Shown here: positions 1-8,985 of the stretch, piece after piece
Numbering within the stretch: position 1 is the first letter of the stretch
Layout: every line of letters starts with the position of its first letter
DNA from: an uncultured Clostridium sp.
Lineage (GTDB): Bacteria; Bacillota_I; Bacilli_A; RF39; UBA660
Length of the DNA stretch: 64,000 nucleotides
NCBI GenBank assembly: GCA_902493795.1
Contig: CABUQZ010000007.1
Coordinates: forward strand, 10,509-74,508
Direction: 5' to 3'
Program-made: the position numbers and the translations under genes
Notes under the pieces: generated by a model
Seen by the model: only the letters and a program-made list of their open reading frames with translations
Database searches by the model: none
What the model was told of the DNA's origin: nothing

Positions 1-1315
1 AACATATGTTAATCAAATTTCCCAAGCAAAAACAGATTTGGACAAAGCCGATTTTACAGATTGGGATGATTCAGTATCAACTAAATTTAAAAACCATTAT
101 GATGCTTTAAAAACAAATTATTCAACAATTGCAACCGATGTAGGAGATGGATCAAATTTAGATACCCTTATTACATTAGTTAGTGGACTAAAAACGAAGT
201 GTGATGAATATTTAAATTATCTCAATGAATACAATTCGATTTCAACAGGTGTCTATTTTTCTGATGAAAAATTGAAAAAAGAATATAATGATTATAAAAA
301 TGGTACAAAAAAATATAAAGACTTGTCACAGAGTGTTAAAAATGCAATAAATAATAACAACAGTAAATTAAAAAGAAAAGAAACATTGGAAGGATTAATG
401 GATTCTTGTTCTTCAACAATAGATACAACTTTATCTAATATTAAATCAATTACTTTTAATGCATCAAGTGAACAAACAGCAGGTATCCAAACGGACTTCA
501 CTGAAGAAACAGTTCCACAAGACAATGGGCACTTAACATCTGAACAGGTAAAAGGACAATATCAAAGTAGTAAACAAAAACTTGATGACTTGCTTGCAAC
601 ACTAAATTCAATAGATTTAAATTCACCAGATGCTTTTGAGAAAATAAATGCATTATATCCAGAAATTATAAATGTATTTCGTGAGTATTCTGATGCATTA
701 TTTTTAATGTACTTAAAAGGAGAGGTATCATATAATGAGTATGTAACTTTATCTAACACAGAGAATATGACAATTGTTGAAGGTATGCAAAATAAAAATG
801 CTTATAGGTTACTAGAAACTTATTCAAATTCACAAAATCAAGATAGTTTGAATTCTTGGTATAATCAAAATGATGAATATAGGACTTTTGCAGAGCGATT
901 CAACAATAAAGGTTGTTCAAGCCAAGAATTTTTGCAAAATGTTCCACCATTGAGTGCTTTGAGTCAAGAAGGAGCTATTCTTGATTATAATAGTGTGGAA
1001 TCCGCTTCTCAGTATGCTGTTGCTTCTTTAGTAGAACTTCTAGAGAATGGTTATACTGGTGACGTAGATTTAATAGCAGATAATTCAACTAACGACACCT
1101 TTTATAGTTTTAACAATAAAGCAGGAGACACATGGTTGTGGTCAGGTTTTATGGATAGCGCAAAATATATAAACAATACATATGTTGACCACTATTACAA
1201 TAATGGTGGAGCTTTTAATGGTAACAATAATACAACTACACAGGAAGGTGGATCAGGAACACATACATCACAAAGTGGCGAAGTACACGGTGGTGGAGTT
1301 GGTAGAGAATATTAA
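1..1315 (+). CDS. Large secreted-type alpha-helical protein, 5' end outside the window (possible type VII secretion substrate)
   Basis: The reading frame is open from the first bases of the window to the stop at 1315, so the true start lies upstream; the first internal start (TTG at 38) has no ribosome binding site. The visible part is about 437 residues, mostly helical and rich in Asn, Ser and Lys, with a W-D-D segment near the beginning that recalls WXG100/LXG N-termini. It ends in a Gly/Ser/His-rich tail (GGSGTHTSQSG, GGGVGREY). No membrane segment is visible in this part. Two WXG100-sized genes follow on the same strand, which suggests an ESX/type VII secretion locus. I do not recognise a catalytic domain, and the function is inferred from context only. 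Confidence 0.6.
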   Translation, partial: TYVNQISQAKTDLDKADFTDWDDSVSTKFKNHYDALKTNYSTIATDVGDGSNLDTLITLVSGLKTKCDEYLNYLNEYNSISTGVYFSDEKLKKEYNDYKNGTKKYKDLSQSVKNAINNNNSKLKRKETLEGLMDSCSSTIDTTLSNIKSITFNASSEQTAGIQTDFTEETVPQDNGHLTSEQVKGQYQSSKQKLDDLLATLNSIDLNSPDAFEKINALYPEIINVFREYSDALFLMYLKGEVSYNEYVTLSNTENMTIVEGMQNKNAYRLLETYSNSQNQDSLNSWYNQNDEYRTFAERFNNKGCSSQEFLQNVPPLSALSQEGAILDYNSVESASQYAVASLVELLENGYTGDVDLIADNSTNDTFYSFNNKAGDTWLWSGFMDSAKYINNTYVDHYYNNGGAFNGNNNTTTQEGGSGTHTSQSGEVHGGGVGREY

Positions 1316-1425
1316 CTAATATTAAAGTGAAATAAAAATTAAAGTACATAGAAAATACTATAATAATAAATTATTTACTTATACATAAATAGGAGAATAA
1401 ACAAATCAAAATAGGGGGAATTAAT

Positions 1426-1722
1426 ATGGCACTACAAATAACAAATATAGAGGATTTAAAAAGTTCTCAAGCGTGTATTCTTGAAGCAAAAACATCTTAT
1501 GATGAAATATTAACAAAGTTAAGAAATGCTGTTGTAGATACAGAAAACTACTGGAATGATACAGACTCTTATCAATATAGAGAAAAACTATTAAATTTAA
1601 TTGACAATGAATTATCTAATGTGTCAAATGAATTAGAATTCGAGTCATCATTTTTAAAGAAAACTTATTTAACACTTGAAGATGCTAAAACTCAAGTAAA
1701 AAACAGGTTAAATGGTGAGTAG
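1426..1722 (+). CDS. WXG100-like small protein
   Basis: This 98-residue protein is predicted to be two helices, with a central Y-W-N-D-T-D-S turn in the place where WXG100 (EsxA/EsxB) proteins carry W-x-G. Size, hairpin pattern and the lack of a signal peptide fit small type VII secretion substrates or chaperone-like partners. The start is ATG at 1426, preceded by the very strong binding site tagggggaa at 1412-1420. The gene lies 11 bp upstream of another protein of the same kind. The G of the W-x-G motif is missing, so this is a family-level call by size and pattern. Confidence 0.55.
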   Translation: MALQITNIEDLKSSQACILEAKTSYDEILTKLRNAVVDTENYWNDTDSYQYREKLLNLIDNELSNVSNELEFESSFLKKTYLTLEDAKTQVKNRLNGE

Positions 1723-1733
1723 GAGAAAAAAAT

Positions 1734-2111
1734 ATGAATGAAAATAAAATTGTATCAAATAATTCACTAGATGTAGATCCAGATAAATTACAAAACTTAG
1801 TTAATATAATAAATAAAAGTGTTACAGATTTAAGAAATGCTAAAAGTAAAGCAGATGAAGCATGGACAAGGTGTGAATCATCCTTAGGAGCAACATTTAC
1901 AAAAACAATCAATGAAAGAAAAATTAAAACAAATGACTCATTCAATAATGCTTTAAGTGAACTAGAAAATAGTGCAAATGTCTTGAATAGTGTAACAAGT
2001 ATTTGGAAGGAAACAGAGTCTGAGATTTTAAGATCTTCTAATTCGATAGATGACTATATCTTAAATGTTAGCAATAAAATAGCATCAACATTTAATAATT
2101 TAAAAAAATAA
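1734..2111 (+). CDS. WXG100-like protein, second copy
   Basis: This is a 125-residue helical protein without signal peptide or membrane span. Residues about 12-110 form a predicted helical hairpin, with A-W-T-R-C-E near the turn in the position of the WXG motif, and a second Trp (IWKETE) lies further on. It starts 11 bp after the preceding WXG-like gene with the site aggag, so the two are probably translated from one mRNA, as EsxA/EsxB-type pairs are. No secretion ATPase or membrane component of a type VII system is inside the window. Assignment is by size, fold pattern and context. Confidence 0.5.
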   Translation: MNENKIVSNNSLDVDPDKLQNLVNIINKSVTDLRNAKSKADEAWTRCESSLGATFTKTINERKIKTNDSFNNALSELENSANVLNSVTSIWKETESEILRSSNSIDDYILNVSNKIASTFNNLKK

Positions 2112-2153
2112 CAAAAATTAACCTCTTACATATAATTATGTAGGAGGTTTTAA

Positions 2154-2393
2154 ATGTTTAAAGATTCTTTATTCAAAAAAATAGAAAGTAAGACAAATGT
2201 AAGTAAGGAAACAATATTGTCTTTAGCAGATAAATTACAAAAATCAGATATGAAAGATGAAAAAGTTTTAGGGGAGCTAATCGATGATTTATCAGCTTTA
2301 ACAGGTAAAAATGTATCAAAAGAAAAGAAGGAAAAAATAATTAATACGATTGTAAATGATAATGTTCCAAAAAACATTGATAATATGGTCTAA
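2154..2393 (+). CDS. spoVIF: Stage VI sporulation protein F-like
   Basis: A 79-residue cytoplasmic protein that matches the remembered pattern of the SpoVIF family: MFKDSLFKKIESKT at the start, then LSLADKLQ, a charged stretch with a K-D-E-K-V triad, LIDDLSALTG and a lysine-rich V-S-K-E-K-K-E-K helix. In Bacillus this small protein is made in the mother cell and is needed for coat assembly and spore resistance. The binding site taggaggt sits 8 bases before the ATG. With spoIVA at 4597 and CotF-like genes at 45803-46232 it supports a spore-forming host. Confidence 0.7.
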   Translation: MFKDSLFKKIESKTNVSKETILSLADKLQKSDMKDEKVLGELIDDLSALTGKNVSKEKKEKIINTIVNDNVPKNIDNMV

Positions 2394-2438
2394 AAATGTG
2401 ATATAATACTCCTATAATAATATGATAGGAGAAAAGAT

Positions 2439-3011
2439 ATGCAAAATGATTTAAAAAATAATCAAGAACAACAAAACAAATTACAAAATAAAGAACAAAA
2501 AAGACAAAAAAAAGATTATAGAAATGTAATGATAGTTTCTCTTCTAATTGTAATGTGCTTTATGTCTGTTAGTTATGCAGTACTATCTACAAAAATAGAA
2601 AATAATAAGATAATAACATTTGTAGCTCCACAATATAACGATATTAGTATATCAACTATATCTAGTGTAACAACTAAAGGAAATGGAATGGACGTAAAAT
2701 CATTTATAAGTAATAAAAATGAAGTAACTTTATATCCAAGTATCACTTCAGAAGAAGACGAAGTTACATATACAATAAATGTAGTAAATAATGGAAATAC
2801 TGCTACTCCATTAAAAAGCATTAATGTTCGTGGAAATAATGATGAACACTTAACTTATAGCATAAATAACTTAAACGCTGGAGATTTATTATATGCAAAA
2901 GAATCACATATGTTTACTATCACTGTTAAATATAATGAAGAATATACTGGTGATTTAAATTATGATGAAGAAAATGTATCAGAAATCATTTTAAGTCTTA
3001 ATTATAATTAA
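2439..3011 (+). CDS. Membrane-anchored extracellular protein of unknown function
   Basis: This is a 190-residue protein. Residues 1-27 are very hydrophilic (Asn, Gln, Lys), residues about 29-50 are one hydrophobic signal-anchor segment (MIVSLLIVMCFMSVSYAVLS), and the rest is a beta-rich, mostly acidic exported domain. The part from about residue 100 (VTYTINVVNNGNTATPLKSINV) has the look of an immunoglobulin-like or DUF11-type strand pattern. I do not recognise the family. It starts 46 bp after spoVIF with the site aggag, and it ends at an intrinsic terminator. Confidence 0.6.
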   Translation: MQNDLKNNQEQQNKLQNKEQKRQKKDYRNVMIVSLLIVMCFMSVSYAVLSTKIENNKIITFVAPQYNDISISTISSVTTKGNGMDVKSFISNKNEVTLYPSITSEEDEVTYTINVVNNGNTATPLKSINVRGNNDEHLTYSINNLNAGDLLYAKESHMFTITVKYNEEYTGDLNYDEENVSEIILSLNYN

Positions 3012-3013
3012 TA

Positions 3014-3038
3014 AATGAGCAGAAATGTTCATTTTTTT
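3014..3038 (+). terminator. Intrinsic terminator after the exported protein gene
   Basis: A seven-base-pair stem (aatgagc with gttcatt, one GU pair) around a six-base loop is followed by a run of seven T. It separates the gene ending at 3011 from murI. Confidence 0.7.
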
Positions 3039-3069
3039 AACAAAAAAATTATAATGACAAGAGGTATAT

Positions 3070-3771
3070 ATGAGAATAGGTTTATTTGATTCAGGAGTAG
3101 GTGGTTTAACTGTATTAAAGTCATTTTTAAAGTATCATCCAAACAATGAATATATTTATTATGGGGACACTTTAAATGTACCATATGGGGATAAAACCAA
3201 AGAAGAATTATATAATTGTGTTACCAATATAATAGATTATCTAAAAGAAAAGAAAGTTGACATAATTATAATTGCTTGTGGGACAGTAAGTGCTAATTTA
3301 TATGATAGATTAAAAGAAGAAATAGATATTCCAATTTATAGTATTATTAGTGAGGTAAAAGATTATATAAAGTTAAAACAATATAAAAGAACACTGGTTA
3401 TGGCAACCAATGCTACAATTCAAAGTCACGTTTTTAAAAATGAATTAGATAATAATGTAATAGAAGTTGCATGCCCAAAGTTAGTACCAATCATAGAAAG
3501 TGGAGATTATTCTAATTTAGATGAAGTACTAAATGAGTATTTGAAAAATGCGAATAATACTGATTCACTGATATTAGGATGTACTCATTACCCTATAATC
3601 AAAGAACAAATAAAAAATAAAATAGAAAAAAATATAGATATTATAGATTTAGGTGAACTGCTTGCTAAAAAAATTGAAGTAAAAGATTCTTTTAAAAGAG
3701 TAGATTTATATTTTAGTAAGAAGACTGAAAATCTCGATAGAAATGTAAACAATATCTTAAAAGATATGTAA
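3070..3771 (+). CDS. murI: Glutamate racemase
   Basis: Cytoplasmic enzyme that makes D-glutamate for peptidoglycan. The N-terminus MRIGLFDSGVGGLTV is the family signature, with the catalytic acid in the F-D-S-G motif. The two catalytic cysteines are Cys70 in IIACGTVSAN and Cys171 in LGCTHYP. In most family members the first motif reads ACNTAS; here the Asn is Gly, a mild deviation next to the active site. At 233 residues it is about 30 shorter than typical bacterial racemases. The start ATG has the site agaggt 8 bases upstream. Confidence 0.92.
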   Translation: MRIGLFDSGVGGLTVLKSFLKYHPNNEYIYYGDTLNVPYGDKTKEELYNCVTNIIDYLKEKKVDIIIIACGTVSANLYDRLKEEIDIPIYSIISEVKDYIKLKQYKRTLVMATNATIQSHVFKNELDNNVIEVACPKLVPIIESGDYSNLDEVLNEYLKNANNTDSLILGCTHYPIIKEQIKNKIEKNIDIIDLGELLAKKIEVKDSFKRVDLYFSKKTENLDRNVNNILKDM

Positions 3772-3857
3772 ATAGAATGTAATAAAAAGACAAATTTATT
3801 GAAATACTTAGATTAATTGACTATAATTTTATTAAGAATAGGGAAAGGAGAACGTTT

Positions 3858-4499
3858 ATGGAAGAAAAAGTACCTAATGAGGAAGTAAAAGAAGCTCCAA
3901 AAAAGAAAAATAATGGAATGTATCTTGTTGTAGCTGCAGTATTATTTATTTTGGTTGGTGTAGGATTAATCGTAACAGGAAATAATAAAAGCTTTTTAAA
4001 TAATGATGAAAAAGAGAAAGAAAAACAAGATGTTGTTGATGAACCTAATAAAGGAAATAAACCAGCTGAATTAACTGATGAAGAAGTAGAAAAAATATTA
4101 AAAGATCAAAAAGAAAAAGAATTAAGCACTGAAACATGGAACATTGGTATGGCTAATATAGTAGCTAAAGGTGATAATAATTCATATTTGGTATTATACG
4201 AAGAAATGTTAGAAGATGGAACAGTTACTGTTAAACAAACAGTTGTTGTAATGGAAAATGGAGAAGGAAAAGCTGAATTACCAGGATGGGTTGAAGGAGA
4301 AAAAGATTTATCTGCATATAACTTTGTTAATGTAGATGAACCAACAACTCCAACAGAACCAACAACACCAACAGAACCAACAACACCAACTGAACCAACA
4401 ACACCAACTGAACCAACAACACCAACTGAGCCAGCAACACCAACTGAGCCAACAACACCAGTTGAACCAACAGCTCCAGTTGAACAACCTACAGAATAA
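3858..4499 (+). CDS. Surface protein: membrane anchor, conserved KGDNN...YNFV domain and Thr-Pro-Thr-Glu repeat tail
   Basis: This 213-residue protein has a charged N-terminus, one membrane span (about residues 22-42), a Lys/Glu linker, then a domain at about residues 75-157 (STETWNIGMANIVAKGDNN ... SAYNFVN). It ends in about nine PTTPTE-type repeats that probably act as a wall-spanning stalk. The middle domain clearly resembles both domains of the protein encoded at 63097-63860 (DTWSTVSAKVLMKGDNN ... AKYNFVD), so the window holds two members of an unnamed surface family. The start has the strong site aaaggag. No sortase signal is visible. The function is unknown. Confidence 0.75.
   Translation: MEEKVPNEEVKEAPKKKNNGMYLVVAAVLFILVGVGLIVTGNNKSFLNNDEKEKEKQDVVDEPNKGNKPAELTDEEVEKILKDQKEKELSTETWNIGMANIVAKGDNNSYLVLYEEMLEDGTVTVKQTVVVMENGEGKAELPGWVEGEKDLSAYNFVNVDEPTTPTEPTTPTEPTTPTEPTTPTEPTTPTEPATPTEPTTPVEPTAPVEQPTE
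4338..4488 (+). repeat. 18-bp coding tandem repeat (PTTPTE units)
   Basis: About eight copies of an 18-bp unit of the form ccaacaacaccaactgaa encode the Pro-Thr-Thr-Pro-Thr-Glu tail of the preceding surface protein. Copies differ at a few third positions. Such arrays vary in length between strains by slippage or recombination. Confidence 0.9.
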
Positions 4500-4512
4500 T
4501 AGAAAAATGAAA

Positions 4513-4538
4513 GCAACTTTTAATTAAGTTGTTTTTTT
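4513..4538 (+). terminator. Intrinsic terminator
   Basis: The stem caactt/aagttg with a six-base loop is followed by seven T and ends the surface protein transcript before spoIVA. Confidence 0.75.
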
Positions 4539-4596
4539 GTGTATAAAATGATTTGTTATTCATATATTTAACTGAATAGTTAAGAAAGAGGTATAT

Positions 4597-6072
4597 ATGG
4601 ATAAACAAGAAATAATTAAGAATATTGCAACAAGAACAGGTGGAGATATTTATCTAGGAGTAGTAGGAGCAGTTAGAACTGGTAAAAGTACCTTTATAAA
4701 GAAAGTTATAGAGTCTTTAGTAGTGCCAAATATAAAAGATGAATATGAAAGAAAAAGAGCATTAGATGAAATTCCACAAAGTGCAAGTGGAAAAACAATT
4801 ATGACAATTGAACCTAAATTCGTTCCAAATAATGCTGCCAAAATTAATATTGATGACTTTTCCTGTAACATTAGATTAATTGATTGTGTTGGTTACTTAA
4901 TTAAAAATGTTAAGGGTTCAGAAGACGAAAATGGGCCAAGAATGGTTAAATGTCCGTGGTATGACGAAGCAATCCCTTTTGCAGAAGCAGCAGAACTAGG
5001 AACAGAAAAAGTAATTAAAGAACATTCGACAATTGGAATAGTAATTGCAACAGATGGTTCAATTGGAGATTTTGATAGAAGTGACTACTTAGAAGCTGAA
5101 CAAAGAGTAGTTAATGAATTAAAAGAAATTGGAAAACCATTCATTGTAATTTTAAACTCTACTCACCCAATGCTTCCAGAAACTGAAAGATTAGCAGATA
5201 ATTTAAAAGAAGAATATAAAGTACCTGTTATTCCTATGAATATTGATGCAATGAAAGAAAAAGATATCTATGATATTTTAAAAGAGGCGTTATACGAATT
5301 CCCAATTCTTGAAATAAAAGTTAATATGCCTGAGTGGATCGCTATATTAAGTTCTAATAATCCTGTTAAGAAAAGCTATATTGACTCAATTAGAAATAGT
5401 GTAGAAGAAGTTGATAAATTAAGAGATATCGAAAAAATAACTAATGGCCTTTTAGATAACCAAAATATTTCAAAAGCCTATATTAGTGAAGTTGACCCAT
5501 CAACTGGAATAGTAACCATAAATCTAGAGTCACCTAGTGAATTATATAATGATGTATTAAAGGAAATTATCAAAGTAGATGTAAAAAATAAAGCAGAGCT
5601 TTTACAATTATTTCAAGATTACAGCGAAGCAAAAACTGAGTATGACGAGATTAAATATGCTCTTAAAATGGTTAAACAAACAGGTTATGGTGTAGCGTCT
5701 CCTTCACTTAAAGATATGAAACTAGATACACCAGAAATTATAAAACAAGGAAATCGTTTTGGAGTTAAGTTAAAAGCAGTCGCCTCATCTATTCACATGA
5801 TAAGAGTAGATGTAAACTCCACATTTGAACCGATTATTGGAAGTGAACTCCAAAGTAAAGAACTAATTAATTACTTAATGAAAGATTATGAAACAAATCC
5901 ACAAAATATCTGGAAAAGCGAAATATTTGGAAGAAGTCTAGATGTGATCGTTCAAGAAGGTATTCAATCAAAACTATCTTTGATGCCAGAAAACATAAGA
6001 TATAAACTATCTCAAACACTTACAAAAATAGTAAATAAAGGTTCTAATAATTTAATTGCAATTGTTATATAA
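4597..6072 (+). CDS. spoIVA: Stage IV sporulation protein A (coat morphogenetic ATPase)
   Basis: SpoIVA is a mother-cell ATPase that polymerises on the forespore surface and forms the base of the spore coat. The protein is 491 residues, almost the same as the Bacillus subtilis protein (492). The Walker A motif GAVRTGKST is at residues 24-32, the conserved IRLIDCVGYL segment follows, and TDGSIGDF and VILNSTHP are also typical. The C-terminal SpoVM-interacting region is intact (PENIRYKLSQTLTKIVNKG). The start ATG is preceded by aaagaggt. As in Bacillus, the HU gene lies directly downstream. Its presence is the best single proof of sporulation capacity in this genome. Confidence 0.96.
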   Translation: MDKQEIIKNIATRTGGDIYLGVVGAVRTGKSTFIKKVIESLVVPNIKDEYERKRALDEIPQSASGKTIMTIEPKFVPNNAAKINIDDFSCNIRLIDCVGYLIKNVKGSEDENGPRMVKCPWYDEAIPFAEAAELGTEKVIKEHSTIGIVIATDGSIGDFDRSDYLEAEQRVVNELKEIGKPFIVILNSTHPMLPETERLADNLKEEYKVPVIPMNIDAMKEKDIYDILKEALYEFPILEIKVNMPEWIAILSSNNPVKKSYIDSIRNSVEEVDKLRDIEKITNGLLDNQNISKAYISEVDPSTGIVTINLESPSELYNDVLKEIIKVDVKNKAELLQLFQDYSEAKTEYDEIKYALKMVKQTGYGVASPSLKDMKLDTPEIIKQGNRFGVKLKAVASSIHMIRVDVNSTFEPIIGSELQSKELINYLMKDYETNPQNIWKSEIFGRSLDVIVQEGIQSKLSLMPENIRYKLSQTLTKIVNKGSNNLIAIVI

Positions 6073-6182
6073 AATGTGTAAAATTCGTTGAAAAATAAAT
6101 GAAATATGTTGATTTTGTAAAGAAAGTATGGTACTTTGTATATGTAAGCATATAGTGCTTAAAAAATGGAGGTAATATTATA

Positions 6183-6455
6183 ATGAAAAAGGCTGAATTA
6201 GTTGAAGCAATTGCTAAAGAAACTGGATTAACAAAAGCTGACGCAACTCGTGCTTTAGAAGCTACTTTTGAAGTAATTACTAAAGCATTAAAGAAAGGTG
6301 AAAGAGTACCTGTTGCAGGATTCGGAACTTTCGATGTTTCTAAGAGAAAAGCAAGAGAAGGACGTAATCCACAAACTGGAGAAAAAGTTAAGATTCCAGC
6401 AAGAAAAGCAGTTACATTCAAAGCAGGAACTGCATTAAAAGAATCAGTAAACTAA
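6183..6455 (+). CDS. hup: HU-family DNA-binding protein
   Basis: A 90-residue histone-like protein that dimerises and bends DNA. It contains the full family pattern: [25 protein letters not shown] helices, [22 protein letters not shown] in the beta arm and [13 protein letters not shown] at the end. The gene follows spoIVA by 110 bp with its own leader (ggaggt, then ATG at 6183). Codons are those typical of highly expressed genes. It ends at a strong terminator. Confidence 0.97.
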   Translation: MKKAELVEAIAKETGLTKADATRALEATFEVITKALKKGERVPVAGFGTFDVSKRKAREGRNPQTGEKVKIPARKAVTFKAGTALKESVN

Positions 6456-6458
6456 TAA

Positions 6459-6478
6459 AGAGCATAAAGCTCTTTTTT
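6459..6478 (+). terminator. Intrinsic terminator of hup
   Basis: The stem aagagc/gctctt with a five-base loop is followed by a T run, directly after the hup stop codon. Confidence 0.85.
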
Positions 6479-6522
6479 CTTTAATTTATTTTTAAATTTG
6501 TTATAATTAATTTGGTGATAAA

Positions 6523-7617
6523 ATGTTAAAAAAAGCTCTAAGAGTATTAAATCAAATAGAAGAAAATGGTTATGTCGCTTATATAGTAGGAGGATTTGTA
6601 AGAGACTATGTTTTAGGTATAAATTCATTAGATGTCGATATAGCAACATCAGCAACACCTAAAGATATACTAGAAATATTTAAAACTTCAGTTCTTCCCA
6701 AAGAAAAGTATGGCTCAATAACTTTGTATATAAAAAATGATAGATTTGAAATAACTACATTTAGAAAAGAAATAAAGTATTTAAATAATAGAAAACCAGT
6801 AGAGTTTGAATATATAAACAGTCTTTTAGATGACTTACAAAGACGTGACTTTATAATGAACACTTTATGTATGGATAAAAATGGTAATATCATAGATCTA
6901 TTAGGTGGAAAAAGAGATATTGAAAATAAAATCATTAACACAGTGGGAGACAGCAACTACAAGTTTTCTCAAGACTCTTTAAGAATATTAAGAGCCATAA
7001 GATTTGCAACAAATTTAAATTTTAGATTAAGTGATGAAGTAAAAAGTGCTATAATAAAGAACAAATCTCTATTAAGAAGTTTGTCTTATAGTAGAAAAAA
7101 ACAAGAATTAGATAAAATATTCTCAAGTACAAATTCAAAATATGGAATAAGTTTAATCCTTGAATTAGGTCTTGATAAAGAACTAGAACTATATAACCTA
7201 GATAAAATAAATCCTACTAATGACATAATAAGTATCTGGTCATCTCTTGAAATGAGTACTTCTTATGAACAAGAATTTACAAGTAGTGAAAAGATAATTC
7301 TAAAAGATGTCAAGAAAGTATTAAGCACAGGTATAAACAATAGAACATTATATAAATATGGGTTATATGTTAACCAAATAGCAGCCAATATACTAGGACT
7401 AGATAAATCAAAAGTAGTAGGTATTTATGAAAATTTACCAATTAAATCAAGAAAAGAAATAGATATAACTTCTGAAGAAATAAAAAATATATTAAACGTA
7501 AAACCAGGTCCATTATTTAAAGAATTATATAATGATTTGGAAGATAAAATAATAAATAATATAATTAATAATAGTAAGGAAGAAATAGAAAAGTACATTT
7601 TGAAAAACTATAAGTAG
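6523..7617 (+). CDS. cca: CCA tRNA nucleotidyltransferase (class II)
   Basis: The enzyme adds or repairs the 3' CCA end of tRNAs. The class II nucleotidyltransferase head is clear: IVGGFVRDYVLG (about residues 21-32), DVDIATSATP with the metal-binding Asp pair, and the RRDFIMNTL motif around residue 109, followed by the RILRAIRFA helix that reads the template-free base. Length is 364 residues, somewhat shorter than Bacillus Cca. The start at 6523 has the weak site ggtg. The downstream gene dnaD begins 12 bp after the stop, so the two are co-transcribed. Confidence 0.9.
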   Translation: MLKKALRVLNQIEENGYVAYIVGGFVRDYVLGINSLDVDIATSATPKDILEIFKTSVLPKEKYGSITLYIKNDRFEITTFRKEIKYLNNRKPVEFEYINSLLDDLQRRDFIMNTLCMDKNGNIIDLLGGKRDIENKIINTVGDSNYKFSQDSLRILRAIRFATNLNFRLSDEVKSAIIKNKSLLRSLSYSRKKQELDKIFSSTNSKYGISLILELGLDKELELYNLDKINPTNDIISIWSSLEMSTSYEQEFTSSEKIILKDVKKVLSTGINNRTLYKYGLYVNQIAANILGLDKSKVVGIYENLPIKSRKEIDITSEEIKNILNVKPGPLFKELYNDLEDKIINNIINNSKEEIEKYILKNYK

Positions 7618-7629
7618 GGGGAAACTTAT

Positions 7630-8310
7630 ATGAAATATGGAAAAATATCAGATATAATTAAAAGTGAAAATATAACTATACCTTTATATATTTACAAAGA
7701 ATATCCTAATTTAAATATAAATTTAGAGACTTTCCTTTTCCTAATGTATTTATATTCTAAGGGAAATAAAATACCATTTGATATTCATAAGCTTAGTGAA
7801 GAGTTTTTTTGTGATGTAAAAAAGATTCTTGAATACATTGATACATTACAAAAAAATAAATTAATAGAAATTAAAGTTCTTAAAAATGATAAGAATATAA
7901 TGGAAGAGTTTATTTATCTTGATTTCTTTTATGAAAAAATATTACTTAAAGTAGTAGGAGATACAGTAGAAGAAAGTAAAAAAGAAGATGAAGAAGATAA
8001 TGTTTTCTCTATACTTGAAAGAGAAATAGGAAAGCAGTTATCTCCTATGGAAATAGAAATTGTTAAAGCATGGAAAGAAAGTAATTATTCTGATGAAATG
8101 ATTAAAGAAGCCATTAAGGAATCTGTTATTAATAATGCTACAAGTTTAAGATACATTGATAAGATCCTTTATGAATGGGCTAAAAGAGGAATTACTACAA
8201 AAGAGAAAATAGAAGAAAATAGAAAAAACTTTAGACAAAGAGAAAAAGAAAAGCCTAAAAATATTAAACCTTTTGATTATGACTGGTTGGATGATGATGA
8301 CGATGACTAA
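7630..8310 (+). CDS. dnaD: DnaD-like primosomal protein
   Basis: DnaD helps load the replicative helicase during restart and initiation. Residues about 1-100 form the winged-helix N-terminal domain, and residues about 125-200 form the DnaB_2 domain with the family pattern FSILEREIGKQLSPMEIEIV ... IDKILYEWAKRGI. A basic linker and a short acidic tail (DYDWLDDDDDD) end the protein. The binding site is the unusual tagggggaaa at 7615-7624. The dnaD-nth order is the same as in Bacillus and relatives, and the two genes overlap here. Confidence 0.9.
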   Translation: MKYGKISDIIKSENITIPLYIYKEYPNLNINLETFLFLMYLYSKGNKIPFDIHKLSEEFFCDVKKILEYIDTLQKNKLIEIKVLKNDKNIMEEFIYLDFFYEKILLKVVGDTVEESKKEDEEDNVFSILEREIGKQLSPMEIEIVKAWKESNYSDEMIKEAIKESVINNATSLRYIDKILYEWAKRGITTKEKIEENRKNFRQREKEKPKNIKPFDYDWLDDDDDD

Positions 8311-8917
8311 TATAATAGAAAGTTACCTAGATGAATTGTACCCTAATCCTCGCTGTGAGCTAAATTATACAAAAGACTATGAATTACTCATTGCAGTCGT
8401 TTTAAGTGCCCAAACGACCGATAAAAGGGTAAATGAAGTGACAAAAGTATTGTTTGATAAATATGATACTTTAGAAAAACTATCTGAAGCTAATATAGAA
8501 GATATAAAAGAGATCATAAAACCTATTGGAACATTTAATAAAAAAAGTATATTTGTAAAAGAAATAGCCAAATACTTATTAGAAAATTGTAATGGTAAAG
8601 TACCAAATGATGAGAAAGTATTAACAAGTATCCCTGGAGTTGGAAGGAAAACAAGTAACGTAGTAAGAAGTAACTTATTTGATTACCCCGCAATAGCAGT
8701 AGATACTCATGTAACAAGAGTATCCAAAAGATTAAAGCTTGCTAAAGAAAATGATGACGTATTAACAATTGAAAAGAAACTTATGAAAAAATTTCCTAAA
8801 TCTTCATGGTCTAAACTACATCATCAGTTAGTATTATTTGGAAGATATCACTGTACAGCAAGAAATCCTAAATGCCTTGATTGCAAATTAAAAGAAGAAT
8901 GTAAAAACAATAAATAA
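8303..8917 (+). CDS. nth: Endonuclease III (DNA glycosylase/AP lyase)
   Basis: Base-excision repair enzyme for oxidised pyrimidines. The helix-hairpin-helix IPGVGRKTSNVV holds the catalytic Lys, and VDTH holds the catalytic Asp. The four cysteines of the 4Fe-4S cluster are at the C-terminus in the spacing C-x6-C-x2-C-x5-C. I chose the ATG at 8303, which gives 204 residues and an 8-base overlap with dnaD. Four in-frame ATGs between 8279 and 8303 lie inside the Asp-rich end of dnaD and cannot be separated by eye. Translation is likely coupled to dnaD. Confidence 0.93.
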   Translation: MTNIIESYLDELYPNPRCELNYTKDYELLIAVVLSAQTTDKRVNEVTKVLFDKYDTLEKLSEANIEDIKEIIKPIGTFNKKSIFVKEIAKYLLENCNGKVPNDEKVLTSIPGVGRKTSNVVRSNLFDYPAIAVDTHVTRVSKRLKLAKENDDVLTIEKKLMKKFPKSSWSKLHHQLVLFGRYHCTARNPKCLDCKLKEECKNNK

Positions 8918-8918
8918 A

Positions 8919-8952
8919 ATACTCATATAATTTTAGTAATGAGTATTTTTTT
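8919..8952. terminator. Terminator between convergent nth and the glycosyltransferase gene
   Basis: The perfect 8-bp stem atactcat/atgagtat with a 12-base loop is followed by a T run on the plus strand. On the minus strand the hairpin is followed by a weaker T-rich stretch, so it may serve both directions. Confidence 0.8.
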
Positions 8953-8985
8953 CTTTTCACATACTGTGTATAAATATAATATTAT

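Noticed and set aside
3070..3771. Broken glutamate racemase
   Set aside because: Although short and with ACGT in place of ACNT, both catalytic cysteines and the frame are intact.
4338..4488. CRISPR array
   Set aside because: The repeats are 18-bp coding units without spacers, in frame with the surface protein; no cas genes are in the window.
4106..4516. Minus-strand ORF of 136 codons with Val/Gly repeats
   Set aside because: It is the shadow of the PTTPTE repeat region on the plus strand; no ribosome binding site and unnatural composition.
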